Shown in pieces: positions 30,217 through 37,453 of a DNA stretch of 37,453 nucleotides (the stretch's first letter is position 1; the number at the start of each line of letters is the position of its first letter). The notes under the pieces were generated by a model that saw nothing but the letters and a program-made list of their open reading frames with translations, was not told where the DNA came from and made no database searches. The stretch is from assembly GCA_027490145.1 (NCBI GenBank), contig JAIXYQ010000011.1:1-37453 (forward strand). Reading direction: 5' to 3'. The stretch is from Planctomycetaceae bacterium (GTDB lineage: Bacteria; Planctomycetota; Phycisphaerae; Phycisphaerales; SM1A02). The position numbers and the translations under genes are program-made.

Positions 30217-32397
30217 ATGAAGCGAACGATCGTGACCTTCGTCGTCGTGGCCATCGCCACGGCGCTTGTCTTCGCCATCATCACCGGCGGCGGCCGCCCC
30301 AAGGGGGAGGTCGATGCCTCGACGCAGGCCACGTCCACCGGGAACCCGACCGCGAACCCGACCGGGACGACGGCCGACGCTCCCGTCACCGCCGCTCCTC
30401 CGGCGGTCGCGCCGACCACCGAGGCAGCGCCTTCGTCGCCCGCACCGGCCGCGCAGCCGGCTACCACGCCTGCGGTGAAGCCACAGGGTTTGCGCGCCAT
30501 CGCGCCGGCCAGCGGCGGCGGCAGCATGATCGTGGGCGGTCCGCTGACCTCGCCCGAAGCGCTCCTGCAGCTCGAACTCTCGCCACGCGGGGCCGGCATC
30601 GCGCGCGTGGTCTTCGCCCAGCAGTGGACCACCGCCCGGGCGCGCGTGGCCGCCGAGCGTGCGCGTGAGGGCAAGGGTGAGTTCCCGTCCGATGACGAGC
30701 GCTACCGGCTCGAGCCGATCGACACGCTCTTCGGGCAATCGGTGCCGCTGCTCGCCGTGCACTCGCTGGTCGTGGATGGTGCCGCGGTGAACCTCTTCGC
30801 GGCCGAGGATGGTCAACCGATCTGGGCCGCTGCGGGTGACGGGGCCTTCGAGACGGTCCTGCATGACGAGGCCGGTACGCCGATCGTCAAGGCCCGCCGG
30901 GCGTTCTCCGTCTCGGGGCATGAGGTCCAGGTCACGCAGTCCGTCGAGTCGCTCGATGGCAAGGAACACCGTGTGCGCTGGCTGTACTACGGCCCCGGCG
31001 ACCTGACGCTCGAGTCGGGGTCGCTCATGGACATCCGCCGGTTCATGATCGGTGCGCTGCTTTCGGAGAAGCGCGACCCGGGGCAGTCGATCGTCCTGAG
31101 CAACGACACGTCGATGGTGCGCAGTTCGGTCGTCTCGCAGCTCGAATCGGGACAGTGGGACCTGTGGCCCACCGCCACGAGCACGGCGGATCAACGCACG
31201 CTCTCATGGTTCGGCACGACCAACCGTTACTTCGCCCTGGCGATCCACGCCGGTGTCGACGCGGGGAAGGGCATCCCGAGCCTGCGTGCGGCACCCGCGG
31301 TCGAGCGCATCCAGGCGCAGTTCGGCGATGCGGCCGGCAAGGATCGCCCGATCTTCACGGTGGTGACCTCGGGTGAACAGGTCGTCGCGGCCGGCGCCGC
31401 GGCCTCGCTGCAGCTCGGCGTCTATGCCGGCCCGCTCGAGCGTCGCGTGCTGCTCGATGAGCAACCCATGTCCAGGCTCGGCATGATCGGCATGATCGTG
31501 TACGAGATGGGCGGCTGTTGCACGTTCTGCACCTTCTCCTGGCTGGCCAACGGGCTCGTCGTCTTCCTGGGCCTGCTGCACGACTGGGTCGTGTTCGACT
31601 GGGGCCTGGCGATCATCGCGCTGACCATCCTGGTGCGCCTGGCCCTGCACCCGCTCACGCGCTCGAGCCAGATCTCCATCGCGCGCTTCAGCAAGCAGAT
31701 GGCCTCGCTCAAGCCCGAGCTCGATGCGCTCCAGAAGCGCTTCGCCGGCGACAAGGCACGCATGCAGCAGGAGCAGATGCGCCTGTACCGCGAGAAGGGC
31801 ATGAACCCGATGGGCTGCCTCGGTGGACTTGCACCGATGGTGCTGCAGATGCCCATCTGGATGGCGCTGTACGCGGTCCTCTACATCGCGTTCGAGCTGC
31901 GTCAGCAGCCGGCGTTCTTCGGCATCTTCCAGGCGATCAGCCCCGACTGGGCGTTCCTCGGTGACCTCAGTTCGCCGGACCGGTTCATCGCGCTGCCCGT
32001 CTCGGTGAACCTCTACCTCTTCACGCTCGAGTCGATCAACCTGGTTCCGTTGCTCATGGGCGTGGTGTTCTGGCTGCAGCAGAAGTACTCGGCGCCGCCG
32101 ACCGCCGCGCTCACGCCGGAGCAGGAGCAACAGCAGAAGATCATGAAGGTCATGATGCCCATCATGTTCCCGATCATGCTCTACAACGCGCCGAGCGGGC
32201 TCACGCTCTACATCATGACCAGCACGTTCATCGGGTTCCTCGAGTCCAAGCGCATCCGCGCGCAGATCGAGACGATGGACCTGCTGAAGTCGGGCAAGGG
32301 CGGCGGCAAGGGGCTCTTCGGCGGCGCGTTCGCGCGCGCGCTCGAGCAGGCCCAGGCCAAGGCGCAGGCGAAGCAGCCGCGCAGCGGCCGTCGCTGA
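30217..32397 (+). CDS. yidC: Membrane protein insertase YidC
   Basis: Inserts and folds inner-membrane proteins, alone or with Sec. The 726-aa protein has an N-terminal membrane helix (residues 3-22), a Pro/Ala/Thr-rich linker (~30-100), a large periplasmic beta-domain (~110-420), and the conserved five-helix core from ~428: WLANGLVVFLGLLHDWVVFDWG, IIALTILVRLALHPLT, SLKPELDALQKRFAGDK (cytosolic coiled hairpin), KGMNPMGCLGGLAPMVLQMPIWMALY, INLVPLLMGVVFWLQQKY, KVMMPIMFPIMLYNAPSGLTLY. The core is preceded by a cysteine-rich stretch (GGCCTFCTF). It ends in a basic Gly/Lys tail. Its stop shares one base with the mnmE start. Gram-negative-type architecture. Confidence 0.96.
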   Translation: MKRTIVTFVVVAIATALVFAIITGGGRPKGEVDASTQATSTGNPTANPTGTTADAPVTAAPPAVAPTTEAAPSSPAPAAQPATTPAVKPQGLRAIAPASGGGSMIVGGPLTSPEALLQLELSPRGAGIARVVFAQQWTTARARVAAERAREGKGEFPSDDERYRLEPIDTLFGQSVPLLAVHSLVVDGAAVNLFAAEDGQPIWAAAGDGAFETVLHDEAGTPIVKARRAFSVSGHEVQVTQSVESLDGKEHRVRWLYYGPGDLTLESGSLMDIRRFMIGALLSEKRDPGQSIVLSNDTSMVRSSVVSQLESGQWDLWPTATSTADQRTLSWFGTTNRYFALAIHAGVDAGKGIPSLRAAPAVERIQAQFGDAAGKDRPIFTVVTSGEQVVAAGAAASLQLGVYAGPLERRVLLDEQPMSRLGMIGMIVYEMGGCCTFCTFSWLANGLVVFLGLLHDWVVFDWGLAIIALTILVRLALHPLTRSSQISIARFSKQMASLKPELDALQKRFAGDKARMQQEQMRLYREKGMNPMGCLGGLAPMVLQMPIWMALYAVLYIAFELRQQPAFFGIFQAISPDWAFLGDLSSPDRFIALPVSVNLYLFTLESINLVPLLMGVVFWLQQKYSAPPTAALTPEQEQQQKIMKVMMPIMFPIMLYNAPSGLTLYIMTSTFIGFLESKRIRAQIETMDLLKSGKGGGKGLFGGAFARALEQAQAKAQAKQPRSGRR

Positions 32398-33698
32398 TGA
32401 TGGAGGCGTCGGCGACCATCGTGGCCGTCGCCTCGCCGCCGGGTCATGCGCCGCGCGGCATCGTGCGCCTGTCGGGGCGGGCCTCGTTGGAGCTCTGCGG
32501 GCTGGCGACCGACCTGCCTGCGGGCGTCGTGCGGTGCACCCTGCCTTGGAGTGGCTCTGCGGCCCTCGCGGTCGTGTCGCGCGCGCCGCGGTCATTCACG
32601 GGCGAGGATTGCGTCGAACTGCTGCTGCCTGGGCATCCGGCCATCCTGGACGAGGCCGTGCGCGCCTGCATCGCGCGTGGCGCCCGTGCCGCCGAGCCCG
32701 GTGAGTTCGCCGCCCGCTCATGGCTGCACGGCAAGCGATCGATCGACGAGGCCGAGGGCATCGCGATGGCGATCGCAGCCACCAGCGATGCACAACTCCG
32801 TGCAGCACGGCGCCTGCAGCAGGGCGAGGCGGCACGGGCGGTGTGCACGCTGCGCGACGAGGTGGCCACGCTGCTGGCGCTCGTCGAGGCCGGCATCGAC
32901 TTCACCGACCAGGAGGATGTGGTCGCGATCGGTGGCCGTGACCTGGCGGATCGACTCGATCCGATCGTGGCCAGGCTTCGCGCGTTGCACGCGGCACCCG
33001 TGGCGGGTGCGATCGATCGGCCGCTGCCGTGGGTCGTCCTGGTGGGACGACCCAATGCCGGCAAGAGCAGCCTCTTCAATGCCCTGCTTGGTCATGAGCG
33101 CACGGTGGCGTCGCCTGAAGCGGGGACCACGCGCGATGCCGTGCCCGAACCGCTGTCGCTCGGCGGGCAGGAGGCCATGCTCGTCGATGCACCCGGCATC
33201 GAGTCGCCGCGCTCCGCACTCGATGCAGCCATGCAGGACCAGGCGCGTCAGGCGATCGCCCGCGCTGCGGTCGTCCTGCGCTGCGTTCCGCCCGGTGCCG
33301 ACCATCCGGCGATCGGCCCGGATGACGTGCTTGTGCTGACGAAGGTGGATGATGGTGGCGTCGCACCGCATGGTGCGATCGCGACCAGCGCGCACCGCGG
33401 CCACGGGCTCGATGCCCTGCGGTCCGAGCTGGCCCGGCGGCTCCGGTGCAAGCCGGCCTCCGAGTCGGCCGAGGGCGCCGCGCTGCTTCCGCGCCACCGC
33501 GCCGCGATCGATGCCTCCATCGCCGAACTGCAGTCGGCTGCCGCGCTGGCGCGTTCGGGTGGTGCCGCCCTGCCTGAGGCCGAGCTCGTGGCACCACACC
33601 TCCGAGCGGGCCTCGATGCACTCGGCTCGATCGGCGGTTCCGTCACGCCCGACGATGTGATCGGGCTGGTGTTCGCGCGCTTCTGCGTGGGCAAGTGA
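32397..33698 (+). CDS. mnmE: tRNA uridine-5-carboxymethylaminomethyl modification GTPase MnmE
   Basis: With MnmG, it modifies the wobble uridine of certain tRNAs, using GTP, methylene-THF and FAD. N-terminal formyl-THF-binding domain (IVAVASPPGHAPRGIVRLSG, SFTGEDCVELLLPGH, AEPGEFAARSWLHGKRSIDEAE), helical domain (EAGIDFTDQED), then the GTPase: G1 GRPNAGKSS (217-225), G2 GTTRD, G3 DAPG, G4 TKVD. The C-terminal CVGK carries the essential cysteine. At 433 aa it is a little short. G3 is usually DTAG and G4 NKxD, so both vary here. Start ATG at 32397 or 32400 overlaps yidC. No mnmG in the window. Confidence 0.93.
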   Translation: MMEASATIVAVASPPGHAPRGIVRLSGRASLELCGLATDLPAGVVRCTLPWSGSAALAVVSRAPRSFTGEDCVELLLPGHPAILDEAVRACIARGARAAEPGEFAARSWLHGKRSIDEAEGIAMAIAATSDAQLRAARRLQQGEAARAVCTLRDEVATLLALVEAGIDFTDQEDVVAIGGRDLADRLDPIVARLRALHAAPVAGAIDRPLPWVVLVGRPNAGKSSLFNALLGHERTVASPEAGTTRDAVPEPLSLGGQEAMLVDAPGIESPRSALDAAMQDQARQAIARAAVVLRCVPPGADHPAIGPDDVLVLTKVDDGGVAPHGAIATSAHRGHGLDALRSELARRLRCKPASESAEGAALLPRHRAAIDASIAELQSAAALARSGGAALPEAELVAPHLRAGLDALGSIGGSVTPDDVIGLVFARFCVGK

Positions 33699-33699
33699 G

Positions 33700-34056
33700 T
33701 CAGGCCGGTCCTGCACCCACACGGCTGCGCACACGGACGAGCTTGCCGCCGGTGGCCTCGCGCAGGGTGGTCTCGAGCCCAGCCCGCAACGCGCGGTCGA
33801 GTGCGTACGTCACGCTCGCGCTCGGCACGACCACCGTCAGCACACCCGCGGCGAAGCCAGCCAGCGTGCATTGATCGCGCAGTTCCGTCGGCGCCGATGC
33901 CTCCCAGGCTTCCGCGATGCCGGCGAAGCGCTTGGCGGCATCGCGCATGGTGCGTCGCAGCGCATCGAAGTCGGCACCCGCGGAGGTCTCGCTCCGTGGG
34001 GCCGGACGCCGATGCCACCGTTCGAAGTCCCGCATGCGCCGCTCCGCGTCGTGCAT
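33700..34056 (-). CDS. DciA-like DUF721 protein
   Basis: A 118-aa protein of the DUF721 family, whose characterised members (DciA) help load the replicative helicase DnaB in bacteria without DnaC. The core is AEAWEASAPTELRDQCTLAG, then GVLTVVVPSASVTYALDRAL and LREATGGKLVRVRSRVG. The N-terminal ~45 residues are charged. Its stop lies 1 bp from the mnmE stop (convergent) and its start is 26 bp from the divergent ABC gene. TAGCCT ends 7 nt before the ATG. Confidence 0.8.
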   Translation of the reverse strand: MHDAERRMRDFERWHRRPAPRSETSAGADFDALRRTMRDAAKRFAGIAEAWEASAPTELRDQCTLAGFAAGVLTVVVPSASVTYALDRALRAGLETTLREATGGKLVRVRSRVGAGPA

Positions 34057-34063
34057 GGGGATC

Positions 34064-34069
34064 AGGCTA
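34064..34069 (-). promoter_or_regulatory. -10 element of the DUF721 gene, overlapping the opposite promoter
   Basis: TAGCCT on the minus strand ends 7 nt before the ATG at 34056 and shares its terminal TA (34068-34069) with the TATCCT of the divergent ABC gene. Confidence 0.5.
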
Positions 34070-34073
34070 TCCT
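34068..34073 (+). promoter_or_regulatory. -10 element of the ABC ATPase gene, overlapping the opposite promoter
   Basis: TATCCT ends 9 nt before the GTG at 34083. It overlaps the DUF721 -10 by two bases, so RNA polymerase could not open both at once. Confidence 0.45.
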
Positions 34074-34082
34074 CATGCGACC

Positions 34083-35132
34083 GTGGTCCGCATCACGCTC
34101 CAAGGCATCCGAAAGTCCTACGGCTCCGTGCCGGTCGTGCACGATCTCTCGCTCGAGATCAAGCCCGGCAGCCTGTTCTTCCTGCTCGGCGGGTCGGGCT
34201 GCGGCAAGACCACGATCCTGCGCATGATCGCCGGCTTCATCGAGCCGACGGCGGGCCGCATCCTCTTCGATGGCCAGGACGTCACGGCGCTGCCGGCCGA
34301 GGAGCGCCAGTGCGGCATGGTCTTCCAGTCGTATGCGCTCTGGCCGCACATGACCGTGCGTGACAACGTGGCCTTCGGCCTCGATGTGCGCGGCGTGAAG
34401 GGCCAGGAGCGCGCGCGTCGGGTGGACGAGGCCCTGGCCATGGTGCGCATGGACCAGTACGCCGATCGCAAGCCCAACCAGCTCTCGGGTGGGCAGCAGC
34501 AGCGCGTGGCGCTCGCGCGCGCGATCGTTTTCCGGCCTCGGGTGCTGCTCCTGGACGAACCGCTGTCGAACCTGGACGCCAAACTGCGCCTGGAGATGCG
34601 CCACGAGATCCGGCGCATCTGCCGTGAGCTCGGCATCACCACCGTGTACGTGACCCATGACCAGGACGAGGCGCTCTCGCTCGCCGATCACGTCGTCGTG
34701 ATGCGCGATGGCCGCATCGTCCAGCAGGGTTCGCCGCGCGAGCTGTATGAGCGGCCCGCGACCCGCTTCCTTGCCGAGTTCCTGGGCGAGACGAACTTCA
34801 TCCCGGCCACCATCGAGCGCTCCGCCGACGGAGCCGCCGTGCTGAGCACCCCGTTGGGAATGTTGTCCTCGGCACACGTGGGCGAACGCGCTGCGGGCAC
34901 GCAGGTGCTGCTCAGCGTGCGCACGGAGGCTTGGACGATCGACGCCGATGGTCCCGTCGCGTTGCCGTGCATCCAGAGCACGTACCTGGGCAAGCTGGCC
35001 CAGCATGAGTTGGATGCACGCGGGCTTCGACTGCGCGTGACGGAACTGAATCCGCCGGTCGCCGATCGTGCGGGGCAGACCGTGCGGCTCTCGGTTGATC
35101 CGATGCAGGTCATCGTCCTCGACGGTGCCTGA
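34083..35132 (+). CDS. ABC transporter ATP-binding protein (PotA/UgpC/FbpC type)
   Basis: A 349-aa importer ATPase. Walker A GGSGCGKTT (residues 36-44), Q-loop MVFQSYALWPHMTV, signature NQLSGGQQQRVALARA, Walker B VLLLDEPLSNLDAKLR, switch VYVTHDQDEALSLAD, then a C-terminal TOBE-like domain (GETNFIPATIE, VLLSVRTEAW, STYLGKLAQHELDARG). This group energises uptake of sugars, glycerol phosphate, polyamines or iron. No permease or binding-protein gene is adjacent, so the substrate is unknown. No suitable ATG lies in frame; GTG at 34083 gives the standard N-terminus. Confidence 0.9.
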   Translation: MVRITLQGIRKSYGSVPVVHDLSLEIKPGSLFFLLGGSGCGKTTILRMIAGFIEPTAGRILFDGQDVTALPAEERQCGMVFQSYALWPHMTVRDNVAFGLDVRGVKGQERARRVDEALAMVRMDQYADRKPNQLSGGQQQRVALARAIVFRPRVLLLDEPLSNLDAKLRLEMRHEIRRICRELGITTVYVTHDQDEALSLADHVVVMRDGRIVQQGSPRELYERPATRFLAEFLGETNFIPATIERSADGAAVLSTPLGMLSSAHVGERAAGTQVLLSVRTEAWTIDADGPVALPCIQSTYLGKLAQHELDARGLRLRVTELNPPVADRAGQTVRLSVDPMQVIVLDGA

Positions 35133-35197
35133 CGCGGCGCGGCCCTTGGCCCGCTGCCATCGCGCCCCGCACCGTCGGTGGCCACACCGCATCGCGG

Positions 35198-35203
35198 TAG
35201 CCT
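35198..35203 (+). promoter_or_regulatory. -10 element of the thioredoxin-like gene (leaderless type)
   Basis: TAGCCT ends 7 nt before the ATG at 35211. The same hexamer is found at the beta-CASP gene and the DUF721 gene. Confidence 0.5.
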
Positions 35204-35210
35204 GTCGCGC

Positions 35211-36572
35211 ATGCACCAGCTCCTGATCCTCGTCGCGGGTCTCGTGGCCCTTCCGATCGCGCCGCCCACCGCAGAAGAGATCTCCCGCATCCAGGATGCG
35301 CAGCGCACGTTCTTCAAGGAGCATCCGCAGGGTGCCCCGCAGGAGGAACTGACGGCGTTCTTCACGGGGCTCCTCGAGGGCATCGAGCCGAGCGAGTGCT
35401 CGTGGTCCCAACTCAAGCAGCTCATGGGGCCGTGCTCGATGGTGCCGGCCAAGCGTGACGCCGCGCAGGCCCGGCTGAAGCAACTCGCGGCCGAGGCGAC
35501 CGCCGATGGCTTCGATGCCTTCGTGTACGCGTCGTCGATGTCGAAGGAGGACGCCCCGACCGCCGCCGCACTCTTCGGCCACCCGGGCTATGCGGCGTGG
35601 AAGCAATCGGCCTCGCCCTCCGACCGGACGCGCCTGATCGGCCGCCTCAGCTCGGATCAGTTCGCGCAAGCCGGTGCCGAGGTCGAGGAGCTCGAGGCCT
35701 GGTTCACGCCCGAGCGCAGCGCCAAGGAGCTGGCGGCGGGTGTGCAGCTGGTGGATGCGATCAAGCGCCTTGCGCCCGACGTCGACCAAGGTGAACAGTT
35801 CCGGCTGAAGCTGCTCGCGTCGATCGTGCTCGCGAAGGAGAAGGCATCGCCCGAGGAGAAGGCTGCACTCACCAAGCTCGCGAAGAAGCTCGACAACGCC
35901 GTCTCGCGCGGCGAGTTCATGGATCACCCTGCACCGAAGCTCACGTTCACCTGGGCGCAGGATGCCGCAGGTCCCGTGCGGCTCGCGACCCTCGATGACC
36001 TGAAGGGCAAGGTCGTCGTGCTCGACTTCTGGGCCACCTGGTGCGGCCCGTGCGTGGGCAGCATCCCCAACGTCAAGGAACTGCGTGCGCACTACAGCGC
36101 CGAGGACGTGGCCATCGTCGGCGTGACCAGCCTCCAGGGAAAGCACTATCCCGGCGGCGCGCCTCCGGTCGACTGCACCGGCGATGCCGCCAAGGAACAG
36201 GCCCTCATGGCGGAGTTCATGAAGACCAAGGGCATCGATTGGACGATCGCGTTCAGCGAGCAGGAGGTCTTCAATCCCGACTACGGCGTGAATGGGATCC
36301 CGCACGTGACGATCCTGGATGCCGATGGCATCGTGCGCCACACCGACCTGCATCCCGCCGACCCGATGCATGAGAAGTGCGCCAAGATCGATGCACTGCT
36401 GCGCAAGCAAGGCAAGACGCCGCCGCCTGCACCCAAGGCGCCCGAGCCTGCGCCGGAGGCGGGTGCGGACGGCGCGGTGATCCCGGCCATTCCGCTGGTG
36501 CCCGGCGCTCCGCCGTCCGGTGCCGTGCCCGCTGTGCCCACCGTTCCCGCAACCCCGGGTTCGCCGCGATGA
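35211..36572 (+). CDS. Exported thioredoxin-like protein with helical N-terminal domain
   Basis: A 453-aa protein. Residues 1-20 form a short signal peptide (MHQLLILVAGLVALPIAPPT). A helical domain (~22-240) of unknown function follows, then a TlpA/ResA-like thioredoxin domain (~240-405) with LKGKVVVLDFWATWCGPCVG; the redox pair is C278 and C281. IPHVTILDADG has the cis-proline. The C-terminal ~45 residues are Pro/Ala/Gly-rich. Such proteins reduce or exchange disulfides in the periplasm, often for cytochrome maturation. Coupled to the SDR gene by ATGA at 36569-36572. The start is supported by TAGCCT 7 nt upstream. Confidence 0.88.
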   Translation: MHQLLILVAGLVALPIAPPTAEEISRIQDAQRTFFKEHPQGAPQEELTAFFTGLLEGIEPSECSWSQLKQLMGPCSMVPAKRDAAQARLKQLAAEATADGFDAFVYASSMSKEDAPTAAALFGHPGYAAWKQSASPSDRTRLIGRLSSDQFAQAGAEVEELEAWFTPERSAKELAAGVQLVDAIKRLAPDVDQGEQFRLKLLASIVLAKEKASPEEKAALTKLAKKLDNAVSRGEFMDHPAPKLTFTWAQDAAGPVRLATLDDLKGKVVVLDFWATWCGPCVGSIPNVKELRAHYSAEDVAIVGVTSLQGKHYPGGAPPVDCTGDAAKEQALMAEFMKTKGIDWTIAFSEQEVFNPDYGVNGIPHVTILDADGIVRHTDLHPADPMHEKCAKIDALLRKQGKTPPPAPKAPEPAPEAGADGAVIPAIPLVPGAPPSGAVPAVPTVPATPGSPR

Positions 36573-37312
36573 GCGGTCGGCTCGCCGGCAAGTGTGCCTT
36601 GGTGACCGCCGCCGGTGCGGGCATCGGCCGAGCCTGCGCGGTGGCCTTCGCGCGCGAAGGCGCTGCGGTGCTGGCCACCGACATCGATGCCGCGTCACTC
36701 GCCACGCTCGCCCGTGAGGTGCCCGGCCTGCGCACCATGCGGTGCGACGTCCGGGACGATGCCTCCGTCCACGCGGCCGCCGCCGCTGCAGGCGGCGTCG
36801 ACGTGCTGTTGAACGCTGCGGGCATCGTGCACCACGGCACGGCGCTCGACGTGACCGATGAACAGTGGGACCTGGCCTTCGATCTCAACGTGCGCGGCAT
36901 GCATCGATGCATCCGCGCCGTGCTGCCTGGCATGATCGCGCGTGGCCGCGGGAGCATCGTGAACATCGCGAGCGTGGCCAGCAGCATCAAGGGAGCGCCC
37001 AATCGATACCTGTACGGTGCGACCAAGGCGGCCGTGATCGGGCTCACCAAGGCCCTGGCCGCCGATGTCGTGGCCAAGGGCGTTCGTGCCAACGCGATCT
37101 GCCCCGGCACGGTGCAGAGCCCATCGCTGGAGGGACGCATCGCTGCACAAGCCGATCCGGTCGCGGCCCGGGCGGCGTTCCTGGCCCGACAGCCGACCGG
37201 CAGGTTCGGCACACCCGAGGAAGTCGCCGCGCTGGCCGTCCACCTGGCCGGTGACGAGAGCGCGTTCACCACGGGCGCCGTGCATGTGATCGATGGTGGT
37301 TGGAGCTGCTGA
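36569..37312 (+). CDS. Short-chain dehydrogenase/reductase (SDR)
   Basis: A 247-aa classical SDR. NAD(P)-binding TAAGAGIGRACA near the N-terminus with an acidic residue after the second strand (ATDID), which favours NAD; NAAG at strand 4; catalytic Ser in NIASVASS, YxxxK in YLYGATKAAV; then ICPGTVQSP. The pattern is like the DHRS6/BDH2 group (3-hydroxybutyrate or related dehydrogenases), but substrate cannot be fixed. It starts inside the stop codon of the thioredoxin-like gene, and its own stop is 3 bp from the terminal repeat. Confidence 0.9.
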   Translation: MSGRLAGKCALVTAAGAGIGRACAVAFAREGAAVLATDIDAASLATLAREVPGLRTMRCDVRDDASVHAAAAAAGGVDVLLNAAGIVHHGTALDVTDEQWDLAFDLNVRGMHRCIRAVLPGMIARGRGSIVNIASVASSIKGAPNRYLYGATKAAVIGLTKALAADVVAKGVRANAICPGTVQSPSLEGRIAAQADPVAARAAFLARQPTGRFGTPEEVAALAVHLAGDESAFTTGAVHVIDGGWSC

Positions 37313-37315
37313 GCG

Positions 37316-37435
37316 CCGCGCCGTCCGCAGCGACCGAGTGGCCCTGCGCTGCGCGGCTTTGGGAGTCGCGAAGGCGGCACGAACAGCGTGTTCGGAGGCG
37401 GGTGCCAGCCCCGCCGAGCGACGGACGTGAGCGCG
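37316..37435. repeat. Dispersed repeat, right copy (inverted relative to 1-120)
   Basis: It matches the reverse complement of 1-120 at 115 of 120 positions. It carries the hairpin CGAACA-GCG-TGTTCG, with pairing kept despite changes from the left copy, and a GGCGGG/CCCGCC stem. It begins 3 bp after the SDR stop codon, so it may also act as a 3' end element for that gene. The last 18 bases of the window (37436-37453) are outside the match and show nothing recognisable. Confidence 0.85.
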
Positions 37436-37453
37436 AGCGAAACCTGGTGGAGC

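Noticed and set aside
34062..36698. 878-codon open frame antisense to the ABC and thioredoxin-like genes
   Set aside because: Composition is that of a shadow frame (Arg/His/Leu/Gly-rich, no domain), and two well-supported genes lie on the plus strand.
1..37453. CRISPR array, prophage, insertion sequence
   Set aside because: No spaced short repeats, no transposase, integrase or phage structural gene was seen on either strand. The terminal repeats flank housekeeping genes and no transposase.

Overview
The window looks like a chromosomal contig from a GC-rich planctomycete, most likely of the Phycisphaerae/Phycisphaerales type. This is an inference from gene content: an exported FGE-sulfatase (SUMF1-like) protein with two dockerin-like NGxVDGADLG repeats, a planctomycete-type exported dehydrogenase/HEAT/cytochrome c protein, a two-domain DUF1080 protein, and a GAP1-N2-like protein of a kind I recall from planctomycetes. 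No 16S rRNA or other phylogenetic marker is present to prove it. The gene set is mainly housekeeping, so this is core chromosome and not a plasmid or phage.

Layout. 1-331: one copy of a ~120-bp dispersed repeat, a strong hairpin and a promoter. 332-5782: SUMF1-like protein, gpmI, a YggS-type PLP protein, a zinc-ribbon membrane protein, tmk and gmk. 5867-11136: an XRE/helical-repeat regulator with a coupled small exported protein, the large cytochrome c/HEAT protein, and a PDZ protein. 11285-15189 (minus strand): a run reading DUF1080 protein, metallo-beta-lactamase hydrolase, a small membrane protein, two paralogous small exported/membrane proteins, then deoC. 15224-19177: beta-CASP nuclease, STAS protein, parB with three parS-like sites inside it, and YceI. 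19239-26711: a plus-strand operon of an 80-bp tandem duplication with a short upstream ORF, a polytopic membrane protein, xylose isomerase, a GAP1-N2-like single-pass protein and its coupled coiled-coil partner. 26673-30188: an EamA transporter, dihydrolipoamide dehydrogenase and a metallophosphoesterase. 30217-37312: yidC, mnmE, a DciA-like DUF721 protein, an orphan ABC ATPase, an exported thioredoxin-like protein and an SDR. 37316-37435 is the second copy of the terminal repeat, inverted.

How it works together. Genes are tightly packed, with ATGA start/stop overlaps inside operons and tail-to-tail overlaps of 23-39 bp between convergent genes. At least ten genes have a TAnnnT -10 element ending exactly 6-7 nt before the start codon and no Shine-Dalgarno, which predicts leaderless mRNAs; others have a clear AGGAGG-type site. 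Two divergent pairs are only 26-34 bp apart, and one has overlapping, oppositely facing -10 hexamers.

The best candidate for an undescribed system is the pair at 21565-26711. A protein with an N-terminal GAP1-N2-like domain (a family otherwise tied to GTPase-centred conflict systems) is translationally coupled to a second large protein. Both have the same plan: soluble N-terminus, one membrane helix, coiled coil, C-terminal domain. No GTPase is nearby.
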